The notes beneath the pieces were generated by a model that saw only the letters and a list, made by a program, of their open reading frames with translations, had not been told where the DNA came from and did no database searches. Position numbers and translations under genes: made by a program. Of a stretch of DNA of 64,000 nucleotides, positions 1 through 11,579 are shown one piece after another. The DNA comes from Salvator merianae. Taxonomy: Eukaryota > Chordata > Lepidosauria > Squamata > Teiidae. How positions within the stretch are numbered: position 1 is the first letter of the stretch; each line of letters starts with the position of its first letter. The stretch is from positions 49,970,212 through 50,034,211 of the forward strand of contig QVOM02000112.1 of assembly GCA_003586115.2 (NCBI GenBank), written 5' to 3'.

Positions 1-125
1 AAGGCTGCGGTCATGCCTCATATTTTTTAAGATGGAAGCCGACTTACGTCTTTGGAAACCAGACGCTAAATTGTGTTACTATTTTTTCCAAGGACTTTCC
101 TGCCTGGAATGGGATTATCCTAAAT

Positions 126-600
126 TTGATGAATCCCAGCACTGAGTCCATTACACCAAGAAACAGACCCAGCCAGGCAGCCTCCCACAGCCCTCCTGAT
201 GACCCCCACCACTGTGGCAGCCTCCTGCCACATACCTCCGATGCCTCCCATGACCTCCTCATGCCTCTGCCACCTCCCACCCCCACAAAGCCCTTGCCAC
301 CTCCCACCATTCCCCATGCTCCTGATGTCCACTGCCACCATTGCCATGGCTGCAGCCACCTCCCGCCACCCCCCACCCAATGCCCTCACCACCTCCCTCT
401 GCCTTCCCAATGCTCTCTGCCACCTCCAAACCCACCATGCCCCCAATGTCCACTGTCACTGCAGTTGCAGTCATCTCCTGCCATTCTCCACTGCCCGCCA
501 CCATGGCAGTTGCCTCCCGCCCACCCAGTGGCCCTGCCACTTCCTTCCACCCCATCTCCTGCTACACACACACACCGAGTCCCCTTGCCTCCCCTACCCC
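126..600. repeat. C-rich low-complexity, degenerate minisatellite-like tract
   Basis: The top strand is dominated by imperfect repeats of motifs such as CTGCCACCTCC, CCACCATGGC and CCCAATG, with a strong C over G skew. Overlapping long open frames occur on both strands and read as Pro/His/Ser-rich or Gly/Trp-rich peptides, as expected when a C-rich repeat lacks stop codons. No domain, signal peptide or splice context supports coding. It may be a decayed VNTR. Bases 1-125 and 601-886 show nothing recognisable. Confidence 0.7.
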
Positions 601-886
601 AACTTGCCTTTTACCAGGAGCTCTCAGGTGACAGCAACGGTGGCATGGTAAGGTGTCTAGGCTGGAGGAGGCATAAACTGGTCTCACTCCCCTGTCTGTC
701 CCAGGAACGGACTAAATGTAAAAATATGAACGCAGCCTAAGGGTATTTCTACATAGACATGCTAATGAAGAGTTTCAGCTCAAATGGTGCCTTTTCCACT
801 GAACCAAACCAATCCAAACATAAGTGAATTTTCACTAGAATTGAATAGAGGCTGCTTGAAGATGTGGAACAAGGTGGGGAAAAAGA

Positions 887-1274
887 GAGCCTGTTCACAC
901 TTGAGTTCTAATGAGTGTCTGGATGCTCAGTAGCACAGTGCATCCACATTTTGTGGAGGCCAAAGCATTCAGGAGCATCTGCAGATGCTACCAAAGACTA
1001 CTAGCTGTGGACAACTAAAGTGTTGTCCACAGCTGGACTGCTCCCGGTATGCAGTGTTCAAAGCTACTTCTGGGTGCGAATGTCACGGGCTGTGGTGTGG
1101 CTGTGGCTGTGGCTGTGCAGTCATGCGCCACATCCCTGGTTGCCATGGCAGTGGCTGGACATTTTCGTAGCTGCTGTCATGGCAGACAGGCAGTATTCCA
1201 CTGCGAGTGCTGAAAGTCCTGTTCCAGCCACAACACCTCATGGTCTGTTCAAACAGGAAAGTGCAAACAGACCC
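887..1274. mobile_element. Family A MITE with 3-bp target duplication
   Basis: A non-autonomous palindromic DNA transposon of 388 bp. The left end resembles GAGCCTGTTCACACTT and the right end is its inverse, AAAGTGCAAACAGACCC. Both ends are flanked by AGA (884-886 and 1275-1277), a 3-bp target duplication. The interior has the family-typical inverted pair of CCATGGCAG-type motifs around 1140-1190 and a degenerate subterminal CTCA(C/G)TAG palindrome near 910-935. It encodes no transposase. The superfamily is unresolved. Confidence 0.82.
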
Positions 1275-1317
1275 AGAGATTTCCATCATTTCTTTTTCTC
1301 TGCCTTATTTGTCCTTC

Positions 1318-1393
1318 GGGAAGGAAGGAAGGAAGGAAGGAAGGAAGGAAGGAAGGAAGGAAGGAAGGAAGGAAGGAAGGAAGGAAGGAAGGG
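1318..1393. repeat. (AAGG)n microsatellite
   Basis: About 19 uninterrupted AAGG tetranucleotides, ending in GGGTGGG. The purity suggests a polymorphic locus. The open frame through it encodes only an EGRK repeat and is not a gene. Confidence 0.98.
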
Positions 1394-3411
1394 TGGGTTA
1401 AGATACCTGTCTGCTAGTCAAATACTGTGCATGCATGTAGATATAATATTTATTCATTGCAGAGTTTACACAAAATCCAATTCCTATCTGTCCTTGCCTG
1501 TCCACCTGTTGATCTGCATGGGTGAGCAGATCCTATGCTCTAGATAAAACAATCAATGTTTATAACTAATAAATATAGGAATTGCCTTCTGTAAAAATGC
1601 AAGGTACTGACTATTTTTGTTAGATCATTTCAGAATTCACAGGATCAGAGGCGCAATGATAGCTTCATCCAGTCCGTGCTTTCACTTGCTTCATTTCACC
1701 CATCTCAGATTTTAAGGTTACCTGCAGCTATGAACCCTCAAATGAGAAGTGTTTTATGGAAAGGAGGTTATAGATTTGTAAAGTTGTCTGGGACTCATGA
1801 GCTTTGGGGTACTGGTGAAGGGCAGCATATAATTGCCTAGGAAAATAAACAAACAAACAACTCTGGTGCCCACATCACTGCACTAGGTCATCTTGTTCTG
1901 AACCAAACTGAGCACCAGCAATCTGAGACCTAGATTTCTGCTCACTGAGAGGACTTCCTTGCCCAAGATTTGGGATATCTACCTCAACAATTTCACATTC
2001 AGACTCTAAGAATGTAAGATGTTTATTACTAGAATGGACCAGTAGTCCAGCTTGCCCAAGAGCCTGCAGTGGTTAACCAGATGTGCATGGGAAGTCTTCT
2101 AGTAAGATAAATACTGTGTCTCCAGTTACATATACCAACACCTCTGCAGGTGGTCTGGCATGGCATATCTCCCTTTTGGTGGCATCAGATGCCCACTGGA
2201 GAGAACGACAAGCACCTGAGACCGCTGGAGGGGAAGGCACAAGGAACCACTTGGAGCGTGAGTGAATGCTTCGACCGAGCTGCTTTTGCTGTGGATTCAC
2301 AGTGTTTTGTGGAGCTGGGGAAGTACCTGGCGCTTCAGCAGAGCCGTCTGCTCCCAGGTGTTTGCTGCCATGCTTGTCGAGACACAGCCAAGATTGCATT
2401 ATCAATTTGACTCTCCTTGCTTACAGCCTTCCAGTAACTGATCTTTAGACGCTCCCAGTTCTAGAGCTACTTACATAGCCATTGTGACTTGTAGCCATTG
2501 CTAGGCCTGCTCTCCTGTCCCTCTTTTGATAAAGTGGAAAACAGCCAGCTACTGCGTGTTTTCACCTCTTGCTCTCTCAACCCCTCAGCACAAAGAAGCG
2601 CCAAGATGCCCTCTGGATAAATAGGATCACCGGCAGAGCAAAACAGTGATCACTGAATATCACATAAAATAAGAGCTTGAGCAACAACTGAAAATGATCC
2701 TTGGTTGTGCAGAGATGCTACATATGTGCTACTATTTAATAGATTTTAGCTTTCTGCTTTCCACAGCCCACTCAGCCATACCACATGTACCTATTTTTTT
2801 CTCTCTGTAGGAGTAGTGGGCTACTGAAATGACATGTTCTAGAGAGGTACTGTCCATCACACTTAACTAAAGGAATACCCCTTTTGGATTTGAGCAAAAA
2901 TCCTGTTTAGGATTCTGAAAGGAAACATGCAGATAAATAAACATATTATCATTTGTGGGTCTTTCAGTTGTACTCTGTTAATTTGTAACGTTTTTGGCAC
3001 CAAAAATATGCAGTTGTTTTACAAAGCAGGAGTAAAAGAGTTGTGCCTGGTGGACCAAATGAACTGATAGTTTTGACTGTTACTAGACAGGAGGGCAAAA
3101 AAAGCTTCCTAGGAATCCTAAATTCCCTGCTAAGGAAGGACTCCTTATGGGGCAAATAGTGGTTCTGAGAAAGAATTCTCATTGGAAAACATGCTGGATC
3201 ACCTCACTCCCAGTTCAGATTCAAGGGTCTCAGCTGCAAATTGATCCTTTAAAAACTTACAAGAAACATAGGTCTCACCTATATGGGGTAAATCCAGTCT
3301 CCAGTGTCTTTGAAACTATATGATCCAAAAAGATGGGACCAAAGTGCTCCCAAAGAGCGGAAAACTGGCTTCTTTCAAGTCTGTTAAAAGTATCTGGCAA
3401 GAGGACAGTAA
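1394..3411. other. Unassigned non-coding DNA with a possible L2-like tail
   Basis: No gene is recognised. At 1780-1860 the text GGTGAAGGGCAGCATATAA followed by AATAAACAAACAAAC resembles the 3' tail of the L2-like LINE seen elsewhere in the window, but it is short and diverged. The frames between 2070 and 2450 overlap on both strands and lack recognisable domains. Confidence 0.4.
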
Positions 3412-3751
3412 GGCCCTTTCTGCACTTACCATTGTCCCTTGACAAAAAGGGTTCTGGGGGCTGCTGTCCACATGCTAATATGGGACTACAGCAGGACCCA
3501 TCTCTCCATAGACTGCTTCATCCTCATTGGATGAAGTGGTGGACTGAGATATGGCACCAAAATGGCACCATATCCCAGTCCATCTGTGGACCTCTTTACA
3601 GAGGCCCACAGCTGAGTCAACATCCATATTTCAAGAGCATGCAGACAACACCCCCCCATAAGCTAGAATGTGATGGGATCATCCTTTTTGGTGGTGCTCT
3701 AGGAAGCCTGCCACAAATGGCACAAAAGGCCTGCATAGTGTGGAAAGGGCC
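3412..3751. mobile_element. Family C MITE, likely
   Basis: The left end GGCCCTTTCTGCACTTACC and the right end GTGTGGAAAGGGCC form imperfect inverted termini matching the better copy at 36946-37320. The interior shares GGCACCAAAATGGCACC-type sequence with other family C copies. No exact target duplication is visible, and the open frame across it is a chance frame. Confidence 0.6.
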
Positions 3752-4316
3752 AAGAGCTGCTATCCTCTGCCATGCTGGACGAATCCTGAGTTGGACTGCA
3801 TGATCTGGCCCAGAGTGGGCTAGGCAGCTTGCATCCAGTGGCAAGAACCATTCACATTACATACAGCCCAAGGCTGTTTTAGCTAGATAGATGCCAAGAA
3901 GCAACCCACTTTCCCAAACTTCCAGAGCTTCTTCCAGATGCCTGGAAAAATGTCACCAGGCTTCTCTGCCCCAGTGTGTTATGCCAGTCATTCACGTGTC
4001 TTCCTGGAACACTGCCGTTTTCATGCCATAGCCCAGTGCAACACTTCTTCTGATGCAGATGCAGAAATCTATCAGGAGGCACATCATGCCTGCAGTGTGG
4101 ACAAGGTGTTCCAAGGAGTCCACTGGGCTAGTCTACTGGCCCAGTGTTGAAATGGCCTAATATGATCCTATGGTCAGAGATCTTTGTTCACAGGTCCCAG
4201 CTGTGCAGGAAATGGCAAGACTCAGTACTTTGTCCACCACCCCATCTATTTGCAGGTAGTTTTTGCCCCACATTTGCCCAGCACCACAGCAACAGTCCTG
4301 GAACACAAAATCTGAA
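3752..4316. other. Unassigned non-coding DNA
   Basis: Unique-looking sequence with short unsupported frames on both strands. No repeat family or coding signal is recognised. Confidence 0.4.
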
Positions 4317-4373
4317 TTCCTTCCTTCCTTCCTTCCTTCCTTCCTTCCTTCCTTCCTTCCTCCCTCCCTCCCG
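4317..4373. repeat. (TTCC)n microsatellite grading into TCCC repeats
   Basis: About eleven TTCC units followed by three TCCC units. The complementary tetranucleotide class (AAGG) also occurs at 1318-1393. The Phe/Leu/Pro/Ser frame through it is an artefact. Confidence 0.97.
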
Positions 4374-4439
4374 TCTCCAACATCAAAATAACTGCACTGT
4401 ACTATAACCCCTCACTATTCAATAGAGTTTGGCTGAGGG

Positions 4440-4553
4440 AACAGGATGCCCTCCAGTGCAGTTAACGTATTTTGCCTGTTTTTATACTGTTTTATTATAA
4501 CTGCCCTGAAATCTTCAGATATGGGGAAGGATAGAAATACAGATAAATAAACA
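4440..4553 (+). mobile_element. L2-like LINE 3' tail
   Basis: The text CTGCCCTGAAATCTTCAGAT, then GGATAGAAATACAGATAAATAAAC, carries the diagnostic pattern of this LINE's 3' end (a GTGACCYRCCCTGAGACCTTC-like motif, then GGGYAGGATAYAAAT, then AATAAA repeats), which recurs at 27250, 32670, 45390, 52310 and 58980. Only the terminal ~110 bp are recognisable, consistent with severe 5' truncation. Confidence 0.65.
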
Positions 4554-5185
4554 GCTAGGAGCCCCCACCCTAGAAACTCCAGAAAAGTGCTGGTTTCCCA
4601 AGATGAGCTCACAAATACAAAAGCTTAAAGCCTCACAAGTTTCTAGGCTGCACTTGTTTATTAAATCTATACTTTCTTCCATCAAGTCAGTTTATACTGC
4701 CTGAAGTTCCTAATCTGGAACTCCATATTCCTCTGAAATATTTCTGTTATTATTGTTTCAGTTTCATGTTTCAAAAAGAAAATAATTTTTTTTAAAATTA
4801 AGTAGACTGAAAGTTATTACCCTAAAGAAAACCTTTTTTTTTTTTCAAAATACATCCCCCCTTTTTTTCTCACAGCACTAAAAATACCTCTTTGATATTC
4901 ATTCTTGCACAATCCTCCTGACAATAGTCTTATGAGGCACTAATCTATTCTTATCCCTCAAAGAGTTCTGTATCAAGTGATATTTGGCTAACCAGGGGGC
5001 AGGGGAAGGGAGATAGAAGTGATGCAGATCTCCATCTCAAGTACCAAGTATGGTTAAGTCAAAGGCAAACACTTTTAAAAGGGAATTTTGAGCATGATTT
5101 TAGTGTACACCATGGAATTAAATGGATTCTTCAGGTCGCTGACTGCACTGGGCATATTCTCTTACTCTTGTGTAGATTGCACATT
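4554..5185. other. Unassigned AT-rich non-coding DNA
   Basis: AT-rich stretch with short A and T runs around 4785-4870. No gene or repeat family is recognised. Confidence 0.4.
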
Positions 5186-5187
5186 AA

Positions 5188-5372
5188 GAGAGTGGCTTTA
5201 TCTTAGTGATAGAACTGGAAAGCAGAGGGTTGCTGGTTCAATCCCCAGCCCCAGAAGCAGGCAATGGTAAACCACTTCTGTGCCATGAAAACTGCATAGA
5301 GGTGCCCAAGGAGGCACCATGCAATCAACCAGGAGCTGGCCACAACTCAGTGGTACCCGACAACAGCAGACT
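5188..5372 (+). mobile_element. tRNA-derived SINE, Sauria-like
   Basis: A tRNA-type head with a B-box-like GGTTCAATCCCCAGC at about 5233-5250 is followed by the lizard SINE body: GTAAACCACTTCTG, CCATGAAAAC, then CAACTCAGTGGTACCCGACA. This order matches squamate Sauria-type SINEs as I know them. The copy is degenerate and has no clear poly-repeat tail or target duplication. A peptide frame through it has no meaning. Confidence 0.7.
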
Positions 5373-6097
5373 ATACATTGTATGTGTCCTGACATTTGCA
5401 CCTGAAAGGGGGGTGTGTGTTCCTACAGTGCCAGCCAGTGTCTCTGTCTGAGTTTCCTGATTGGTACAGCATGCATTGGTACACCTTGGACCAAGTTTGC
5501 ATCTTGTCTTTATAGCTAAATACATAGTGCAGGAACAATAGGATCAGCAGCTTACCTGGCCTTTCAAATTTGTCTGTTTGGTTGACCTAAGCATTATGAG
5601 AAGAATACAAGTAGACGCATGTAGCTTTCTTTACCCGTCAATCATTGTTATGTTCTTAACCCGGCTAAACAACGCTGTATTTTCCTTTTAAAAGTGGGTT
5701 GTCACTGGGAAGGATGTGTCCATGGAAACCTCCCTTGCTTTGTAGCAGCTATGTATTTGGTTGCTATGTACACACACTCACTTTCTCATACGCCTTCTCC
5801 TCCATCAGATTTGTTGGTGATACTCCTTTGGAATGAAACAATAAAACTTGTCCAGAGATATTTCGATTGCAAGATAAACAGATGTATAGAAGATAATTCA
5901 TGTGCCAATCACCAATGGCACCTTCAAAATTTTGACAAATTATGTTTTAACTTGCTTCATAGATCAGGGAGTTTTTCAAATGTGGTTCCTATGTTTTGCA
6001 AAGTTGTGCTGAAATGTGCAGACCCCTCGGGGCTCATCTATCCTATATGTCCCCCTGTTATGATACTACAGACCAGTTGTCCCAGTGAAGACTCATG
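5373..6097. other. Unassigned non-coding DNA
   Basis: A 169-codon open frame (5694-6203) runs through this stretch into the hairpin MITE at 6098. Its last third is encoded by the transposon palindrome, and the earlier part shows no recognisable domain, so I do not call it a gene. Confidence 0.4.
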
Positions 6098-6239
6098 GGG
6101 CCTTTCTGCACTTTCTACCTTAGAATGGGATAATTATAGTCCAGCTGCTCCTGGTATAGCTGTGGAATGCTTCACAGCTGTACCAGGAGCAGCTAGACTA
6201 TAATAATCCCATTCTAAGGTAGAAAGTGCAGAAAGGCCC
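6098..6239. mobile_element. 142-bp near-perfect hairpin MITE (short family A/C form)
   Basis: Almost the entire element is one inverted repeat. The left arm runs from GGGCCTTTCTGCACTTTC to CTGCTCCTGG, and the right arm is its near-exact reverse complement ending AAAGTGCAGAAAGGCCC, separated by a short loop near 6160-6175. ATG flanks both ends (6095-6097 and 6240-6242). The high arm identity points to recent origin. No coding capacity. Confidence 0.93.
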
Positions 6240-6369
6240 ATGAACAGTTATGGAAGAGCAGCAAATATGCCACCACAAATCATGGGCAATGGAAACTCTT
6301 GAGTGCAGCCAGCCTGAATGGGAGACAAAAAACACCAATCAGAGCCATTCTGCCTTTTAATATTTCTAT

Positions 6370-6435
6370 GACATGCCCTGTGATGGTAGTGATGGTACTG
6401 GTGCTGATGCTGATGCTGCTGGTAGTCCTGGTGCT
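6370..6435. repeat. Imperfect GGTGCT/GATGCT triplet-rich repeat
   Basis: Short run of GGTACTGGTGCTGATGCTGA-type repeats with interruptions. It generates the Gly/Ala/Asp and Leu/Val frames on this interval, which are not coding. Confidence 0.6.
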
Positions 6436-6557
6436 GGTGGTCAAAATAAAGCAGATTTGGAACACTATCATTGCCTTGTGGTCATTGTAAACAAACCTAG
6501 CCAGCTTCAGGGTAAATCCAGTCAAATAGAAACTACTCCAACCAGAGAGTTGAGATA

Positions 6558-6977
6558 GGCTGCAATCAAACAGGGGGAAGATAGTGCCATTTTGGCACCA
6601 CTACGGTGAGATTATCAATGTATCTGTGGCAACCCCACCATAGCTATGCTATATCTCCCCTAAACCATGTGATTCCATATTTTGGGAAAACCCAATTCTG
6701 ATGACGGCTTTTCCCAGAATGGCACGATCACTTACCTTTATTGTCCTGACCACTACGTGTGCATGTGGGCAGAAAAAGACGGTCACACATGTGTGTTGGT
6801 GGCAGTGTGCACTTCTGGGTATTTCACGCTGGCAAAATACTCAGAAATGTGCATCACCAAAAAGCACACAGACAGTGCAGTGTCCCACAATGTCCAGTCA
6901 ACAGGTGATCTTTCTCGAGGGGCTCTTCTCTGGAATATCGCATGTTGGCACTATTTGGCCGGAGTCTAGAGCTGGCC
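6558..6977. mobile_element. Family B MITE with 3-bp target duplication
   Basis: The left terminus GGCTGCAATCAAACAGG and right terminus GAGTCTAGAGCTGGCC are degenerate inverted repeats of the family consensus GGYTGCATCCAGACAGG. ATA flanks both sides (6555-6557 and 6978-6980). The interior has the family block CTGTGGCAACCCCACCATAG, the GGAAAACCC segment, and the facing pair CTGGGTATTTCACG / GCAAAATACTCAG. About 420 bp, non-coding. Confidence 0.75.
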
Positions 6978-6980
6978 ATA

Positions 6981-9900
6981 GAATTAAGGGTGGATCAGAG
7001 TAGCAACAATGAGGAGGAGAATAGAGCAGAGCTCCATCACTGTTGTTCTTTTGTTCCTGAAGCTAGAGCTGGAGCTGGCCTTAAGCAAGCTTCCACCCCT
7101 CATACCCATCTGTCATGTTTTAACAAGGCTTCATCCTTGTCACTCAGACACACACATGCAGACACATACACCTGATGTTTCCTTATAGTTAAGACACTGC
7201 AGACCTCTGCCCCTTTACCACCTTGTCAACGAAGGAGCTGGCACATTGAACCTCTCCCTCTTTAAGGCACCCTTCTTTGTTTCATCTTCTGACAGCTACC
7301 TCAACAGTGGATTCCTCGTTGAGCCACCTAGCATCTCAGGGAGAGAATAATCATGCCTCCTCTGCTCCAAGCACCATAGCTTTCTAAAAGAACCTTTCAA
7401 AGTCAGGCAGCTGGCTTGTTCCAACTGTCTGCTCAGGACCTGGATTGCACTGGTTAGTAGCCCCAAGACAGTCTCCCTGTCATGCCTGAGACTCCAAAGC
7501 ATAGGGAAACCAGCTGTGGTACCTAATCTGTGGTTCCCTGAACAAAGTCCTGGGCTTAACGACCTCCTAGTGGAAGTCCATATGGTTGCCCCTACTGGTC
7601 TAGGAGTTCCAGGTATGGGTAAGGCATCAGCGTTTCTGCCATGGACTAGCAATTCTTGACTCCCACTTCCTGGGAAATATGGCTCAATGGGTCATTGCTA
7701 TGGAATTAAGTTATTCTGAGTTACTCTGCACTCATTTTTTGGGTTCAGTCCAAGTGTGGAGTTCTCCCTGGGTGAGAATTCCTTTCCTGACTTCCCAACC
7801 CATTAATAGCCTTTCATTACTTCCTAGCCTTGGAGTGAGAGGGGAGAACACCCATGTCTCTCTGCTCCTTCCAAGTCTTCCCCACCCACAAACCCTCCTC
7901 TTTCCCCAGCAGCTGCTTTCTGCCTATCGCACCACCAGATCAGAACCTCTAGAACCTGCCAAGACAAGCAAAAGTCTCCCTTTCCTTCTCTCTGTATTCC
8001 CCTCCCCTTAGCTTTCTAGCCTGAGTTAACATAGACCTGGGACATTGAAATTGCCTATGTGCATGAGAGTGTGTGTTTCAGCATCATCCCATTTAGCCAA
8101 AAGTGTTTTACATCAAAGGGATCCCTGAAGTATATACAGCCTAACCACTCAAAATTAGCATTAAAAGTGGCTGGATAAACCAAAGCAAATTAGAGGATCA
8201 AGGGGGGTGGGGAAGCCGTTCAGTAGCTCCAAAATGAAGACAAGCAAGAGCTAAATTGTAAGGGATTTGAATCTCTGGAAGTCATTCGCAGGAGACCCTG
8301 GGCGATTTATCCACCCAACATAAATACCAGTCCTCAATCGAAATGTGTGTCCCTCAGTCCCTAAAACATTGCTGGACATTCAGCTTTGAGCTAGCCCTGC
8401 CCTGCCTTCCTGGCATAGAATGTAAAGTTTTAAATCATTTTTTTTTTTTCCCCTGTTGGGATTAGGGAGCGTCTTGATTTTCCATTACTGTTCCATTTCC
8501 CCTACTCTGCTCTTCCTTTGCCATTTCCTACCGTTGCAAATGCACTCACACTTATGCAGAAATGATTCAACCAGTACTCTGTGACGACTTCATCACACAC
8601 ACCAATAGTGGACATTGTGTAAAACACTCCTAAGCAATCACATCAGAACCAGTGCAGAGAGGCACAAGATATATTGGAAGCGCCCCCTCCATCCCAGCCT
8701 GCCTCCAAAGCCAGGGAGCAAAATGTTCCGCAGCCTTGAAGTTGCATGCTGGGGACATTTCCCCATGTGGGTCATCTTCCAGAGCTTAGTAGAATGTCAC
8801 TGGGTCCTTCCGGGCACTGCAGCCTATAGTACCTTGCTAGAGTGCTCCCAGGCTCAGCTTCCATGCCTAGGACAAGTTCAGGGTCTATATGCAACCAACG
8901 CTTTCCCTGGGAGGCACAGCCCTCTAGGGATCATGACGGAATGTGAACCACGCAGTCTGATCATATATCTGGTGCTGTCCTTATAGACCATGTGGATGTT
9001 GCCTATGGCAACAGAAGATTGGCTGTTCTGTGTTTTTCCCCCCACTTGTGTCCCCCTGCAAAAGATTCTTTCTGTAGTTCTGCAAGGCTACGAGTTTCCA
9101 AAGGCCTGAAAGCACTTCCTCCTTGTGCCATTGCGGCTACATATGGAATCACACTCAAAAAAGATATTCATTATTAGCACTTGCAGTTCCTGAACTATTC
9201 CTTTTATGGTTTTTGCTACCTTGTTTGGAATCTGAAACAATTATGTATCTATTTCAATGGGAACACCTGAATGCACCCTCCTTCCCCTCCCTCGCTTTCT
9301 CTGACATGATATACATTTATACAAATATGGTAAAGTGAATGTGAAGTGTATGCTCGAGGCATGTTTGTTTGAGGGTTCTATTAAACCCTTGATGTATAAA
9401 TGGAATACATGCATACCAAATTAGGAATTTAAGGATTTTTAACCAATGATTCATAGCCTCCTCCAGAATTCATTAAAGAGTGACTAAGTGTTCAACAATG
9501 TTTCATGTTAACTTTATAGCCACACCCCTGCAGGTCAACCTTTCAGACAAGCTACATTCCTTTACCTGGGAGTGGAAGGAAATAATGGAAAAGGTAAATA
9601 AAGGAGTGATATGGAACACTTTCTGGCATCTCAGTAACTCCCATTCTTTATTATAATGCCCAAGGGAATGAATAGGGAACCATGCATGTTCTCCTCCAAA
9701 CTTTGCAAAGAACATGGAAAAATTACAGTTCCAGGGCCAGGTTTCTTTCCCTTAAGTCACCTAGGCTGATGGTGCCACAGTTATCATCTCTGCATTAATC
9801 CCCTCTATAGCTTTACAAAATGAAGAAAAAACGTTTCTGATCAGGCATGCAAAGAGCCACAATATTTCCCTCAATATTCACTTATCACAGTTTCATATGT

Positions 9901-11060
9901 TTCAGCTTCAATGGCTTCTGCTTTGCACAGCAAAGGAAATGAAACTCTGCTTTGCACACATGACTTTTTTTTCCACCCAAAATAATCCCCATGTATTGGG
10001 GACAGAAACTCTCACATGCATTCATTCTCATGTGAAAGCATCTTTTCCCCATGTCTGTTTTTAGTAAGGGCTAATGTGAAACTACTTTCATAAATATTGT
10101 CAGAAATGCGCTATAGGAAAACGTCTCCTTTTCTCAACAGTTTCCAATACATCTTGTAGCAAGTTCATCTGCATTCATTCATTTTGTCCTCCCTTATTCT
10201 CAGTTTCATGACTTACATTGGCCTCTATACCTTTTCAATGTCTACTTGGAATGCGCCAGTGCAATTATTAGGGCTTATCCAGAAAGTACTGCTCTTATTC
10301 CCATTTGTCCTCAATAGTATCATCACTGCATCAAAACTGCATATGTAGCATCATGCATTCACACCTAAGTTTTAAACCAGCTTCAGTCCAACTTCAGAGT
10401 GAGCGAATACATCACCAAAGTGACTAGTCATTTTCTTTCCATAATGTCTAACCCAATACCACAGGTGGCAAAAAAAAAATGACAAAAGCATACAGCTTGT
10501 CACTTGTCAATAAATAAATACAGTGCAACAGGCTTGTGCAGACTGGTTGTAGAAAGTGTTTTTTTCCTCCTCCTTTCTCAGCTATGGGGAGTCCTCCCTC
10601 AGCTTGACAGAAGAGCATGCAAGAAAGCACCCCGTCCCATAGAAAGGGAAGTATGCTGTTCACATGCTCCTGGCTGCCACCACCATTGGCAAAAAAGCTG
10701 TCAAAACTTTCATCCCCAGCTTTGATGCTTCTGCCTAGGTCTGCTTTGGGAGGCATGGGGAGTGGCTGCAGAAGTCGGCCATTTTGTGCGCCTTCTAAAA
10801 GAGGGCTATGCTGCTTGACCTACATGAGGTGAAATAAGGTAGGCTCGCACCTTCAGCAGCACGGGGGCAGGGCAGTAGATTGGGAGAAAACACTGCAAAA
10901 GTGCTTTCTCCTGAAAGTATAGCCAACACCACTGATGCTGGGACGTATTTTTGATGAGGAGGAGGAATATGATCCCCACAACCTTTGAGGACTCTTGTGG
11001 CACTTTAAGGCATCATGCGGATCTTGCTTGAGAGTAGTTGAAGTGCCTATTATGGCTGCA
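6981..11060. other. About 4 kb of unassigned non-coding DNA
   Basis: No gene, RNA or transposon is confidently recognised. Small features are CA-rich DNA near 7145-7170, a T11 run near 8439 and an A9 run near 10473. The frame at 7296-7652 on the minus strand is the longest, but no reverse transcriptase or other motif could be established. Frames near 10450-10830 overlap on both strands. Confidence 0.4.
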
Positions 11061-11061
11061 C

Positions 11062-11185
11062 CTGGAGAGCCAGTACATCGTAGTGGCCAGTGCACTAGGC
11101 AAGAAGAACCTTGGCATTCCTGGATTCAGATTCCCACTCTGCTACAATAGCTCACTGGATGGCCTTGGTCTGGCATAACAGCAAG
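11062..11185 (+). mobile_element. MIR-like tRNA-derived SINE, truncated
   Basis: GTAGTGGCCAGTGCACTAGG, then a degenerate B box (GGATTCAGATTCCCACTCTG), then CTCACTGGATGGCCTTGG match the head and start of the core of the better copy at 11336-11562. The similarity fades after about 11180. Confidence 0.55.
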
Positions 11186-11335
11186 TGTGAAGCCCTCAGA
11201 CAACATGAGCTAGCTGAAGTGTTTTTACCCAGCCCATGAATTTCAGCCAGGTTCACAAGTAAATATCTAAGGGAGGGAAGTTCATCCTTAAATCTGCTTT
11301 CTTCCCTCACCTCTGCTTTTGGCTACATGTGGGAC

Positions 11336-11562
11336 ACAAAGGTAGCCCAGTGGCTGCAGTACCAGTCTAGAACCTAGGAGCTCCGGCGTTCAAATTCCGA
11401 CTCTGCTCTGAAAGCTGACTGGGTAACCTTGGGCCATTCACCACTTCTCAGCCTAACCTATCTCAAAGAGTTGTTGTGGGAATAAACAGAATGAACAGAA
11501 ATGGTGCGCATTGTCTTGGACTCAGAGGCAGAATATAAATTCCATAAATAAATAATAAATAA
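11336..11562 (+). mobile_element. MIR-like SINE with AATAAATA tail
   Basis: A-box-like GTAGCCCAGTGGC and B-box-like GGCGTTCAAATTCCGACTC form a tRNA head. The core follows: CTGACTGGGTAACCTTGGGC, CTCAGCCTAACCTATCTCA, then GTTGTTGTGGGAATAAA. It ends CAGAATATAAATTCC plus AATAAATA repeats, like the local L2 tails. This is the arrangement of a MIR/CORE-type SINE that borrows L2 machinery. It is a degenerate dead copy. Confidence 0.78.
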
Positions 11563-11579
11563 GCAATAGTTGATAACAT

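Noticed and set aside
126..740. 204-codon Pro/His-rich frame
   Set aside because: A C-rich low-complexity tract rarely contains stop codons. Opposite-strand and other-frame ORFs are equally long, and no domain is present.
1020..1547. 175-codon frame with repeated EGRK
   Set aside because: It runs from a family A MITE into the (AAGG)n array. The repeat peptide is a translation of the microsatellite.
5230..5255. Functional tRNA gene
   Set aside because: The B-box-like sequence belongs to a SINE body with lizard SINE sequence downstream; no acceptor stem pairing or CCA-compatible end is seen.
5694..6203. 169-codon plus-strand frame
   Set aside because: Its final third lies in the hairpin MITE and the rest has no recognisable motif.
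7296..7652. Possible DIRS- or gypsy-type retroelement fragment
   Set aside because: A few residues (LLGLLTSAIQVLSRQL-like) recall retroelement RT C-termini, but no catalytic or integrase/recombinase motif could be identified on either strand.
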